Under the pieces are notes generated by a model. The model made no database searches, was not told where the DNA came from, and saw only the letters and a list, made by a program, of their open reading frames with translations. A stretch of 64,000 bases of DNA from Ruegeria sp. R13_0. Lineage in GTDB: Bacteria; Pseudomonadota; Alphaproteobacteria; Rhodobacterales; Rhodobacteraceae. The position numbers were made by a program, and so were the translations under genes. Every line of letters begins with the position of its first letter. The first letter of the stretch is position 1. The DNA is taken from positions 372,001 through 436,000 of the forward strand of contig NZ_JAGHRB010000001.1 in assembly GCF_017743995.1 (NCBI RefSeq), written 5' to 3'. Shown here one piece after another: positions 16,894 to 24,591 of the stretch.

Positions 16894-16949
16894 CAAGACC
16901 AACCAGACCCCGAAAACGGGGCACAATTCGTAACAAGGAGAAGATGAAG

Positions 16950-17939
16950 ATGAAAAAGCTACTCAGCGGGGCGGTTGCCGCCTTTAGCCTGGCCGCCAGT
17001 GCATCACTGGCCGCCGATGAGGTGACGTTGCAGCTCAAATGGGTCACGCAGGCGCAGTTTGCAGGCTACTACGTCGCGAAGGACAAGGGGTTCTACGAGG
17101 AAGAAGATCTGGACGTGACCATCCTGCCGGGCGGCCCCGATATCGCGCCCACTCAGGTGATCGCGGGTGGCGGTGCGGATGTGACCGTCGAATGGATGCC
17201 GGCCGCACTGGCCGCGCGGGAAAAAGGCTTGCCGCTGGTCAATATCGCACAGCCCTTCAAAAGCTCGGGCATGATGCTGACCTGCTGGAAGGATGCGGGG
17301 ATTTCCTCGCCCGAGGATCTGAAGAACCGCACCCTCGGCGTTTGGTTCTTTGGCAACGAATTCCCGTTTATGAGCTGGATGAGCCAGCTGGGCATCGACA
17401 CAGGCGGCAAGGCTGAAAACGGTGTAGAGGTGCTGAAGCAGGGCTTCAACGTCGATCCTCTGTTGCAGCGTCAGGCCGATTGCATCAGCACCATGACCTA
17501 TAATGAATACTGGCAGGTCATTGATGCAGGCGTGAACCCGGATGAGCTGGTGACCTTCAAGTACGAAGATCAGGGCGTGGCAACGCTGGAAGATGGTCTT
17601 TACGTGCTGGAAGAGAACCTGAGTGATGAAGCCTTTGTTGAGAAAATGCAGCGCTTTGTGCGGGCCTCGATGAAGGGCTGGAAATATGCCGAAGAGAACC
17701 CGGATGAGGCGGCTCTGATCGTTCTCGACAATGACGCCACCGGCGCGCAGACCGAAGAGCATCAGAAACGCATGATGGGCGAGATTGCTAAACTGACCGC
17801 AGGATCGAACGGGGCGTTGGACCCGGCTGATTTTGAGCGTACGGTCAGCACGCTGCTCGCAGGTGGGTCCGATCCGGTCATCACCGCGAAGCCGGAAGGG
17901 GCGTGGACACATCAGGTGACCGACGCGGCGCTGAACTAA
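16950..17939 (+). CDS. ABC transporter substrate-binding protein, NMT1/THI5-like
   Basis: A 329-residue periplasmic binding protein with signal peptide MKKLLSGAVAAFSLAASASLA, then EVTLQLKWVTQAQFAGYYVA, the classic start of the NMT1/THI5 family that binds pyrimidine-like thiamine precursors and nitrogenous compounds. AAGGAG at 16935-16940 fits ATG 16950 better than the ATG at 16944. Aromatic and acidic residues later (TMTYNEYWQVIDAG) line the pocket in relatives. With the two permeases and the ATPase it makes a complete importer linked to dihydropyrimidinase; uracil, thymine or a precursor is the inferred cargo. Confidence 0.88.
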   Translation: MKKLLSGAVAAFSLAASASLAADEVTLQLKWVTQAQFAGYYVAKDKGFYEEEDLDVTILPGGPDIAPTQVIAGGGADVTVEWMPAALAAREKGLPLVNIAQPFKSSGMMLTCWKDAGISSPEDLKNRTLGVWFFGNEFPFMSWMSQLGIDTGGKAENGVEVLKQGFNVDPLLQRQADCISTMTYNEYWQVIDAGVNPDELVTFKYEDQGVATLEDGLYVLEENLSDEAFVEKMQRFVRASMKGWKYAEENPDEAALIVLDNDATGAQTEEHQKRMMGEIAKLTAGSNGALDPADFERTVSTLLAGGSDPVITAKPEGAWTHQVTDAALN

Positions 17940-17965
17940 ACCAGTCAGACATTTCTGACGCAAAG

Positions 17966-18000
17966 ACGCGGTCCCAAAATCGGGGCCGCGTTTTCTGTTT
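17966..18000 (+). terminator. Intrinsic terminator after the pyrimidine importer
   Basis: A 10-bp stem with one G-U pair (ACGCGGTCCC at 17966-17975, GGGGCCGCGT at 17982-17991) and tail TTTTCTGTTT. It closes the pyrimidine locus. Confidence 0.9.
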
Positions 18001-18099
18001 CGACTGTCGGTTTCGTGTATGTACTCTTGGTGAATCTATAGTAGTATTTCCTTGTAAATTAACGCAAATCATCCATACAGGTGCATTCGCAGGGATAAA

Positions 18100-18813
18100 A
18101 TGCAAGGATTTGCAGGAGAATTCAGTCACGCCCTCTCTCTCATCCTCAATGGGGATGCAGAGCTATGGTCGATTGTCTTTCTTTCTCTGAAAGTATCCGT
18201 TTTCGCGGTGCTGATCTCGGCGCTGATCGGGATGCCCGTTGGGGCAGCGCTGGCCGTGGCGCGCTTTCCCGGTCGCCGTGCGTTGATCGTGCTGATGAAT
18301 GCGCTGATGGGGTTTCCGCCGGTGGTGGTCGGCCTTCTGGTTTATCTGATGCTGTCACGCTCGGGGCCTTTGGGGGTGTTGGAGCTGCTCTATACACCTA
18401 CCGCAATGATCATCGCGCAGGTGGTTTTGGTCACGCCCATCGTCGCCGCGCTGACCCGGCAGGTGGTTGAGATGTTGGCCGAGGAATACTCGGAACAACT
18501 CCGTTCACTTGGGGTGTCGCGACTGGCCTCGGTTCCGGTGTTGTTGTGGGATGCGCGCCTGGCTTTGATTACTGCGCTTTTGGCCGGGTTTGGACGGGCC
18601 ATTGCCGAGGTGGGCGCCGTGATCATCGTGGGCGGCAACATCAATCACGTCACGCGGGTCATGACGACGACAATCGCGCTTGAGACCTCGAAAGGGAATC
18701 TGGCTTTGGCGCTGGCGTTGGGGGCGATCCTGATCGGCATCGCGGTGGCTGTGAACGCCATGGTCAGTGCCGCCAGCCTCCGCGCCGAACGTGAGGGGTT
18801 GCGTCATGCGTGA
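18100..18813 (+). CDS. tupB: Tungstate ABC transporter permease TupB
   Basis: A 237-residue permease with five to six membrane segments. SLKVSVFAVLISALIGMPVG near the N-terminus and the loop EEYSEQLRSLGVSRLASVPV, then GFGRAIAEVGAVIIVGGNI, are characteristic of the TupB/WtpB-like oxyanion permeases. With TupA and TupC it imports tungstate. It starts the tupBCA operon after a terminator; the 100-base leader is AT-rich (18008-18060) and presumably holds the promoter, but no ModE-type or other operator could be recognised. Confidence 0.87.
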   Translation: MQGFAGEFSHALSLILNGDAELWSIVFLSLKVSVFAVLISALIGMPVGAALAVARFPGRRALIVLMNALMGFPPVVVGLLVYLMLSRSGPLGVLELLYTPTAMIIAQVVLVTPIVAALTRQVVEMLAEEYSEQLRSLGVSRLASVPVLLWDARLALITALLAGFGRAIAEVGAVIIVGGNINHVTRVMTTTIALETSKGNLALALALGAILIGIAVAVNAMVSAASLRAEREGLRHA

Positions 18814-19540
18814 TCTGACTTTTGATATGACACAGTTCCTGCAGGTTCGTGATCTGGTCATTCGGCGCAATGGGCAGGCCTTGTTGGATGTGGCCGACCT
18901 GACGTTGGACGGGCCGGGGCCAACACTGTTGCTGGGTCCGAACGGCGCGGGTAAAAGCCTGCTTTTGCGGTGTCTGCATGGGTTGATCTCACCAGATCAG
19001 GGGCAGGTTGTGCAGGATGGTTCTCCGCTGAATGCCTCTCATACAGCGCGGCAGGCGATGGTGTTCCAGCAGCCCGTTCTTCTGCGTCGATCGGTGTCCG
19101 CCAATCTGGATTTCGTGCTAAAACGGCAGGGGCTGGCGCGTCGCGCGCGCAAACTTCGGATTGCCGAGCTGTTGGCCGAAGGTGGCCTCGAGAGCAAAGC
19201 CCGCCAGCCCGCGCGGTCTTTGTCGGGCGGGGAGGCGCAACGGCTGGCGATCTTACGGGCCTTGGCGATGACCCCTGAGACCCTGTTTCTGGATGAGCCG
19301 ACCAGCGCGCTGGACCCAAGTGCTGTGCAGATGATTGAGCGTATGATCCTGCGGGCGTCGGCGCGTGGGGTGCGGATCGTCATGGTGACACATGATATCG
19401 GGCAAGCGCGGCGGTTGGCTGCGGATATTGTCATGATGCAAGGCGGGCGTGTGGTGGAACACGGACCGGCCAAACAGGTTCTGGATGCCCCAGAAAGCGA
19501 CGCATCGCGCCGCTATCTCTCGGGTGCATTGGTGACATAA
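18806..19540 (+). CDS. tupC: Tungstate ABC transporter ATP-binding protein TupC
   Basis: A 244-residue ATPase: Walker A LGPNGAGKSLLL near residue 43, Q-loop MVFQQPVLLRR, signature RSLSGGEAQRL, Walker B LFLDEPTSALD, and switch IVMVTHDIGQ. ATG 18806 overlaps the tupB stop by 8 bases and has GAGGGG upstream, so it is preferred over an in-frame start 13 codons earlier. It lacks the C-terminal TOBE molybdate-binding domain of ModC, which fits the Tup rather than the Mod class. Confidence 0.88.
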   Translation: MRDLTFDMTQFLQVRDLVIRRNGQALLDVADLTLDGPGPTLLLGPNGAGKSLLLRCLHGLISPDQGQVVQDGSPLNASHTARQAMVFQQPVLLRRSVSANLDFVLKRQGLARRARKLRIAELLAEGGLESKARQPARSLSGGEAQRLAILRALAMTPETLFLDEPTSALDPSAVQMIERMILRASARGVRIVMVTHDIGQARRLAADIVMMQGGRVVEHGPAKQVLDAPESDASRRYLSGALVT

Positions 19541-19560
19541 CAAAAACATTGGAGCATGTG

Positions 19561-20376
19561 ATGAGACGGGCAATTTTGCGCGCAGTGGCGCTTGGGCTTG
19601 GGATGATGGCTGGCGTAGCCACAGCGGAAGAGCCGTTTATCGTGGTGCAATCCACGACCTCGACCCAGAATTCGGGGTTGCTGGACTATCTGTTGCCGGG
19701 CTTTGAGGCGGAAAGTGGTATTGATGTCCGCGTCGTGGCCGTTGGCACTGGTCAGGCCATTCGCAATGCGGTGAATGGCGATGGGGATGTGTTGCTGGTT
19801 CACTCCAAGCCTGCGGAAGAGAAGTTCGTTGCGGATGGTTGGGGCGTTGAGCGTTTGGATCTGATGTATAATGACTTTGTTCTGGTCGGGCCAAAATCGG
19901 ACCCGGCAGGCGTCAAAGGGGGGGCAGATATCCTGTCCGCGCTTTCTGCGATCGAGGCGGCTGAGGCCGTATTCGCCTCGCGCGCGGATGACAGCGGAAC
20001 GCACAAGGCCGAGATGAGCCACTGGGCGGATGCCGGTTTGGATCCGACCGAAGCGTCGGGTGAATGGTATCGCGAGACCGGATCTGGCATGGGGGCCACT
20101 TTGAACATTGCCAGCGGCATGGGGGCCTATACGCTGACCGACCGGGCCACGTGGCTGTCCTTTGGCAACCGAGGCGATCTGGAGATTCTGGTCGAGGGCG
20201 ATCCGCGGCTGTTCAACCAATATGGCGTGATCTTGGTGAATCCCGAGCGGCATCCGAAAACGCGCGCCACTGCCGGGCAGAGGTTCATTGATTGGCTGAT
20301 TGGGCCGGACGGTCAGGCGGCGATTGCGGATTTCCGGCTGGAAGGACAGCAGGTGTTTTTCCCTAACGCCCAATAG
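19561..20376 (+). CDS. tupA: Tungstate-binding periplasmic protein TupA
   Basis: A 271-residue binding protein with signal peptide (MRRAILRAVALGLGMMAGVATA), then VVQSTTSTQNSGLLDYLLPG, the oxyanion-binding TTS motif of TupA. ADDSGTHKAEMSHW is the second ligand-contact region. TupA proteins bind tungstate very tightly and select against molybdate. GGAG at 19551-19554 fits ATG 19561. A possible TTG start at 19549 has no advantage. Its order after tupB and tupC is unusual but the set is complete. Confidence 0.9.
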   Translation: MRRAILRAVALGLGMMAGVATAEEPFIVVQSTTSTQNSGLLDYLLPGFEAESGIDVRVVAVGTGQAIRNAVNGDGDVLLVHSKPAEEKFVADGWGVERLDLMYNDFVLVGPKSDPAGVKGGADILSALSAIEAAEAVFASRADDSGTHKAEMSHWADAGLDPTEASGEWYRETGSGMGATLNIASGMGAYTLTDRATWLSFGNRGDLEILVEGDPRLFNQYGVILVNPERHPKTRATAGQRFIDWLIGPDGQAAIADFRLEGQQVFFPNAQ

Positions 20377-20425
20377 GTTGGCCTGCGGCCAATGCCTTCG
20401 GCGAGAGTATTTTGAAAAGATGAAG
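20377..20425 (+). repeat. Structured 3' repeat, divergent copy after tupA
   Basis: TTGGCC-TGC-GGCCAA hairpin (20379-20393), GCC-TTC-GGC, then GAGAGTATTTTGAAAAGATG. It has the same plan as the other 3' repeats (GC hairpin, AT tail, GATGAAG end) but a different tail sequence. Confidence 0.6.
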
Positions 20426-20427
20426 CG

Positions 20428-21300
20428 CTAGCCGCTGGCGCCGTTTTGGTGGACCTGGCCCAAGCCGGTCAGGTCGTAGCCTCCAAACTCGGATGCGCGG
20501 GTGTGGAACTGATCCGACCGTATGAAGCGCAGCAGTTTCTGCATTGGTTCGTCAAAATAGGCCCGTCGCCAGATTGCCAGATCCAGCCGTTCCGAGTGGG
20601 TCGGTACGAAGCGCAGGTTGTAGAGGCTGGCGAGCGCGCCCAGACCAAACCCGGCTTCGGCTTTGTTGTCGTGCAAAGTGATGGCCAGCTCTTCCTCGGT
20701 GCGGGCGCAGGTGGGTAGGGCGGTCAGGTCGTCTCGGGTCAGGCCATGGGTTGTGAGTTCGGCATCAAACAAGCGTTGGCTGGCGGCGCTGTTCTGGCGC
20801 AGGACGACGCGGCGGCCTCTGAGGTCGTCAAAACCGGCAATGTCCGAGGTCTCGGGAGACAGCAAAAGCCCGCGTTGTCGCTGCGCGATCTCGATCAGAA
20901 CCACAGGGGCCTCGCCCAAAGCATCGCGCAGGGATTGGGTGTTGAAGCCGTTTTCCTCATGGATATGCAGCGCTGCTGCCTGCGCGCTGCGACTTCCAAG
21001 GCGGATAAGACCGTCGAATGAGCCATCGTAGTAGGTCGCTAGACCAGATCCGCTCTCCCGCAATGCCCAGTCCAGCAGTGGGTCATGGCTACCGGCAACG
21101 ATCGGAGGCAGGGGCGGTTCCGCTACCTGTGGACCGGAGCGGGAGGCGTTAAGCCACGCAATCACCTCGGAGCGGGGAAACAGCAGCTTGCCCATGGCGC
21201 GGACACAGGGCACCTCACCCGAGGAGGCGAGGTCATAGGCCTTCCGCTCGCCGATCCGCAACAGGTCGGCCAGCTCTTTCGTCGTCAGGTATTCGGACAT
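20428..21300 (-). CDS. HTH/periplasmic-binding-protein-like regulator
   Basis: A 290-residue cytoplasmic protein. Residues 1-55 (YLTTKELADLLRIGERKAYD, MGKLLFPRSEVIAWL) are an excisionase-type helix-turn-helix. Residues 70-280 look like a periplasmic-binding-protein fold without a signal peptide (PBP_like type, as in ModE-like one-component oxyanion sensors). It is the last gene of the formate dehydrogenase operon, convergent with tupA, so sensing of tungstate or molybdate to control fdh and/or tup is the obvious hypothesis. The ligand is not shown by the sequence. Confidence 0.8.
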   Translation of the reverse strand: MSEYLTTKELADLLRIGERKAYDLASSGEVPCVRAMGKLLFPRSEVIAWLNASRSGPQVAEPPLPPIVAGSHDPLLDWALRESGSGLATYYDGSFDGLIRLGSRSAQAAALHIHEENGFNTQSLRDALGEAPVVLIEIAQRQRGLLLSPETSDIAGFDDLRGRRVVLRQNSAASQRLFDAELTTHGLTRDDLTALPTCARTEEELAITLHDNKAEAGFGLGALASLYNLRFVPTHSERLDLAIWRRAYFDEPMQKLLRFIRSDQFHTRASEFGGYDLTGLGQVHQNGASG

Positions 21301-21426
21301 TCAGTCGAGGCGCACAGCAGGGCCAGAGGTCGCCTGTTCCGCGCTGAAGCCGATCTGGTTCAGTGCAAAGGGGGCGGCAACAGTGATGACGACCATTGCA
21401 GTTGCGGCGGCAAGAAAGGCTTTCAT
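21301..21426 (-). CDS. 41-residue membrane/exported peptide in the fdh operon
   Basis: The ATG at 21424-21426 is preceded by a strong GGAGG (gene strand), and the frame ends at TGA at 21301-21303, abutting the regulator gene start. The peptide begins MKAFLAAATAMVVITVAAPF, a signal-like or membrane segment, followed by a 20-residue tail ending in GPAVRLD. It could be a single-pass subunit of the dehydrogenase membrane complex or a cleaved signal peptide with a small exported tail. The ribosome site and tight spacing support translation; no family is recognised. Confidence 0.75.
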   Translation of the reverse strand: MKAFLAAATAMVVITVAAPFALNQIGFSAEQATSGPAVRLD

Positions 21427-21439
21427 CGTTTCCTCCGGT

Positions 21440-22702
21440 TCAGTTCGGATCGACCGTTGCGCGGCGCAGAAATGCGATCAGGTCGTCCCGGTCCTGTTCT
21501 TGCGTGATCCGCTGCATCGGCATCTTTGATCCTGGAATGTAGTGATCCGGCCCTTCATCAAAAAGGGCATTTATCGTCTCGTCATTCCAAATGATATCAG
21601 AGTCTTGCAGCGTTTCCGAGTAGAAATAACCGGGCAGGGTTCCGGCTTGCCGTCCGAACACTTCGTAGAGTGTCGGCCCTGCACGGCGCTGCCCGTCCGG
21701 TGTCAGGCTGTGGCAGATCGAGCATTTGCGGGCGAATTGCCGTTCGCCATTGCTCATCTGGTCGGGGTCTTTCAAAAAGCTGGGTTCTGACGCGGCCATC
21801 TGCTCCTGATCCCTCAGGGCGGCTACGGGCCAGCTATACATGGCCTCATCAATTCCCCCCGCGTGGATGTTCTGGCCGTCGGCCGAGAACGCCAGCGCCC
21901 AGACCGGCCCCCGTAGCGTAGCGCGGAAATCTTGGGCGATACGCCAGTCCACCGTGTCGATCACCATGATGTAACCTTCGCCATCCCCGACGGCCAATAG
22001 GCTGCGATCGGGGCTGAGGGCCAGCGCCAGAATGGGGCGTCGGTCCAGGGTGAAATCCCTCTCTTCATCCGTGCTCAGGTCGCGGATACGGGTGACGCCG
22101 TCCACAGCGCCGTAGGCGATCCAGCCGTCTTGTTCGTTCAGGGCCAGTTCATTGATGCCGAAGCCATGTTCGACCACGCGCCGGGTTTCTTGCCCGCTGG
22201 CCACGTCCCATTCGCGTAGGCTGCCGTCCACGCCTGCCGAGAACAGCCGGGTTCCATCCTGTGAAAACACCACCGCGTTCACACCGCCACCAGTCGGGCC
22301 CAGCATCTGCGGGGCGGAGCCGTCTACCGGCCACAACCCTATCGTGCCGTCCCAACTGGCTGTTGCCACATGGGTTTTTGAAGCTGCTAGGCCCACGATT
22401 TTACCTTTGTGCTGGCCCACGACCTCTCCGCCCGGCCAGCGGCGCAGGGTGAAATCGTCTCCGGCGGAGTAGATGGCGGTGCCGTTGAAGACGACGGAGT
22501 TGACGGCGGCTTCGTGGCCTTCCAGCCATTCGGGCATCTGATCCGACCACAGGCCAACCGAGTTGTCGAAACTGGCCGTGGCGATCCGCCCGTCAGGTGC
22601 GGTTGCAATACCCATGATCGGCCCGCCATGGCCCTTGAGCGTAAAGAACTCGGACCACGCGGGCAGGGGGATCAGGGCCAGCGCGACGGCGAGCCAGCGC
22701 AT
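21440..22702 (-). CDS. WD40-repeat protein fused to a c-type cytochrome
   Basis: A 420-residue secreted protein: signal peptide (MRWLAVALALIPLPAWS), about seven WD40-like beta-propeller repeats (GHGGPIMGIATAPDGRIATA, FSADGQNIHAGGIDEAMYSW), then a cytochrome c domain with heme motif CSICH at 327-331 and probable axial Met in GSKMPM near 394. It should lie in the periplasm. The ATG immediately follows the fdhC stop (TAGATG), so the two are translationally coupled. A role as electron carrier or docking platform for the formate dehydrogenase is inferred from position. Confidence 0.88.
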   Translation of the reverse strand: MRWLAVALALIPLPAWSEFFTLKGHGGPIMGIATAPDGRIATASFDNSVGLWSDQMPEWLEGHEAAVNSVVFNGTAIYSAGDDFTLRRWPGGEVVGQHKGKIVGLAASKTHVATASWDGTIGLWPVDGSAPQMLGPTGGGVNAVVFSQDGTRLFSAGVDGSLREWDVASGQETRRVVEHGFGINELALNEQDGWIAYGAVDGVTRIRDLSTDEERDFTLDRRPILALALSPDRSLLAVGDGEGYIMVIDTVDWRIAQDFRATLRGPVWALAFSADGQNIHAGGIDEAMYSWPVAALRDQEQMAASEPSFLKDPDQMSNGERQFARKCSICHSLTPDGQRRAGPTLYEVFGRQAGTLPGYFYSETLQDSDIIWNDETINALFDEGPDHYIPGSKMPMQRITQEQDRDDLIAFLRRATVDPN

Positions 22703-23908
22703 CTATTCAGCGGGAGAGGCCGCTGCTTTACTCGCCTCTTTTTCCTGCACCTCTTCCAGCCAGAGCGAGTGATGCTCACGCGCCCATTGCTCTTCCACCT
22801 CGCCGGTACCCATGGCGTCAAACGCGCCCTCCATCCCGACCGAGCCGAGGTAAATATGGGCGATGATGATGGCGATGAAGACATAGGCCACCATGACGTG
22901 CCAGACCTGTGCGTATTGCATTTCCTCCTGCGGCGACATCTGGACGGGCAGGTTCAGACCAAGCGCCTGTGGAATGCCGGTGGAGTTGGCGATAGAGAAG
23001 GTCTTGGCGAACATCGGCAGCTCGAACGGGAACAGCAGCGACAGGCCGGACAGGCTGATCGAGATACCCAGCAGGATACAGGCCCAGAAGATGATCTTCT
23101 GGCCCGCGTTGAATTTCTTGGCGGGCGGGTGGCTGCCTTTGGTGAACAATCCCCCTCCGGCGGCCAGCCATTTCAGGTCGGTTTTGTTGGGAATGTTATG
23201 GGCGATCCAGTTCACGGTGACGATGATCAAGCCCAGCATGAAGGCCCAGGCGAGGTTGTTGTGCAGCCATTTGCAGCCCTGCGCGATGGTGGCGAAGCCT
23301 TCCTTGCCGAAGATCGGGATCAGGAAGTCGCGGCCATAAAGCGTCAGCAGGCCAGTGATACCGAGGATCAGGAACGACCCGGCAAACAGCCAGTGGCCAA
23401 ACCGTTCGAAACTGTTGAAGCGCAGAACCGTGCGGCCCGTCTTTTCCCCATCAATGCGGATTTTACCGCGGACTAGGAAGAACAACAGAATGACGGCCGC
23501 CATCCCAGCAATGATGTAGCTGCCGTATTCACGCAGTGGACCCGTTCTGAAGTTCCACCACCACATGCCTCCATCCTGGATCAGGACACCAGCGGCAGGC
23601 CCTTGAGACGATACCGTTGTATCGGCCGAGCCATAACGAATAGCGCGATACACATCGCTGTCAGAGGCGACGCCCCTTGTTCCGAATTGGCCAAGCAGCC
23701 CCTCGACATTGCCCTGACCGGTGTTTTCCGAGCGATAGGCGTTGTCCACTTTCTCGCCCCGCTGTCGCGCCAGAATATCTTCGAGCGTCGTGGCACCGCC
23801 GGTCGAGGCGCGCGCGTCCGCGGCAGGGGCCTCGGTCTCGGTGCTTTGGGCAAGGGCGAACTGGGTCAGCCCAAGGGTGAACAGAAGGGCGAAGAGTAGA
23901 CGGAACAT
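22703..23908 (-). CDS. fdhC: Formate dehydrogenase cytochrome b556 (gamma) subunit
   Basis: A 401-residue di-heme membrane subunit passing electrons from FdhB to the quinone pool. Signal peptide MFRLLFALLFTLGLTQFALA and a periplasmic region of about 110 residues come first, then about five membrane helices, including FGHWLFAGSFLILGITGLL and VWHVMVAYVFIAIIIAHIYL, whose histidines are the heme ligands in this family. ATG 23908 has GAGG upstream, making it more likely than the ATG 13 codons earlier. The N-terminal extension is longer than in E. coli FdnI, as in many proteobacterial FDH-C. Confidence 0.9.
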   Translation of the reverse strand: MFRLLFALLFTLGLTQFALAQSTETEAPAADARASTGGATTLEDILARQRGEKVDNAYRSENTGQGNVEGLLGQFGTRGVASDSDVYRAIRYGSADTTVSSQGPAAGVLIQDGGMWWWNFRTGPLREYGSYIIAGMAAVILLFFLVRGKIRIDGEKTGRTVLRFNSFERFGHWLFAGSFLILGITGLLTLYGRDFLIPIFGKEGFATIAQGCKWLHNNLAWAFMLGLIIVTVNWIAHNIPNKTDLKWLAAGGGLFTKGSHPPAKKFNAGQKIIFWACILLGISISLSGLSLLFPFELPMFAKTFSIANSTGIPQALGLNLPVQMSPQEEMQYAQVWHVMVAYVFIAIIIAHIYLGSVGMEGAFDAMGTGEVEEQWAREHHSLWLEEVQEKEASKAAASPAE

Positions 23909-23933
23909 CTGAACCTCGGTCAAAATGCCAATG

Positions 23934-23961
23934 CAGGTGACCCACATTTGCGGGTCACCTG
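23934..23961 (-). promoter_or_regulatory. Perfect hairpin between fdhB and fdhC
   Basis: CAGGTGACCC (23934-23943) and GGGTCACCTG (23952-23961) form a perfect 10-bp stem with an 8-base loop in the 70-base fdhB-fdhC gap. There is no T-run on the gene strand, so it is more likely an RNA processing or stability element than a terminator. Confidence 0.6.
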
Positions 23962-23978
23962 TTTCCTATTAAGACGGA

Positions 23979-24575
23979 TCAGCCGTCTTTCTGGTCGTAG
24001 GCCGTGCCCCAACCCCATGCTCCCGAGCCAAACCCGCGCGCGACGACACGCTCGCGGTAGATGGCCGAGACGACATCGCCGTCACCGGCGAGCAGGGCCT
24101 TGGTGGAGCACATCTCGGCGCAGATGGGCAGTTTGCCCTCGGCGATCCGGTTGCGACCATATTTGGCGAACTCTGCGGTCGAGTGTGTTTCTTCGGGGCC
24201 ACCGGCGCAGAAGGTACATTTGTCCATCTTGCCGCGCGATCCGAAGTTGCCCGCCTGCGGGTATTGCGGCGCGCCGAAGGGGCACGCGTAGAAGCAATAG
24301 CCGCAGCCAATGCACAGGTCCTTGGAGTGCAGGACGACGCCTTCTTCGTTCTGATAGAAGCAGTCGACCGGGCACACCGCCATGCAAGGCGCATCCGAAC
24401 AATGCATACAGGCCACCGAGATCGAGCGTTCGCCCGGATTGCCGTCATTGATCGTTACCACCCTGCGGCGGTTGATGCCCCATGGCACCTCGTGTTCGTT
24501 CTTACACGCGGTGACACAGGCGTTGCACTCGATACAGCGTTCAGCGTCGCAGAGAAATTTTGCTCTTGCTGCCAT
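23979..24575 (-). CDS. fdhB: Formate dehydrogenase iron-sulfur (beta) subunit
   Basis: A 198-residue ferredoxin-like subunit with four 4Fe-4S cluster motifs: [16 protein letters not shown] near residue 14, [33 protein letters not shown] and CTFCAGG...CAEMC. It carries electrons from FdhA to the cytochrome b subunit. There is no C-terminal membrane anchor, unlike the longer FdnH of E. coli, so attachment rests on FdhC. GGAGGAG precedes the ATG. Confidence 0.92.
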   Translation of the reverse strand: MAARAKFLCDAERCIECNACVTACKNEHEVPWGINRRRVVTINDGNPGERSISVACMHCSDAPCMAVCPVDCFYQNEEGVVLHSKDLCIGCGYCFYACPFGAPQYPQAGNFGSRGKMDKCTFCAGGPEETHSTAEFAKYGRNRIAEGKLPICAEMCSTKALLAGDGDVVSAIYRERVVARGFGSGAWGWGTAYDQKDG

Positions 24576-24591
24576 TTTTCTCTTCTCCTCC

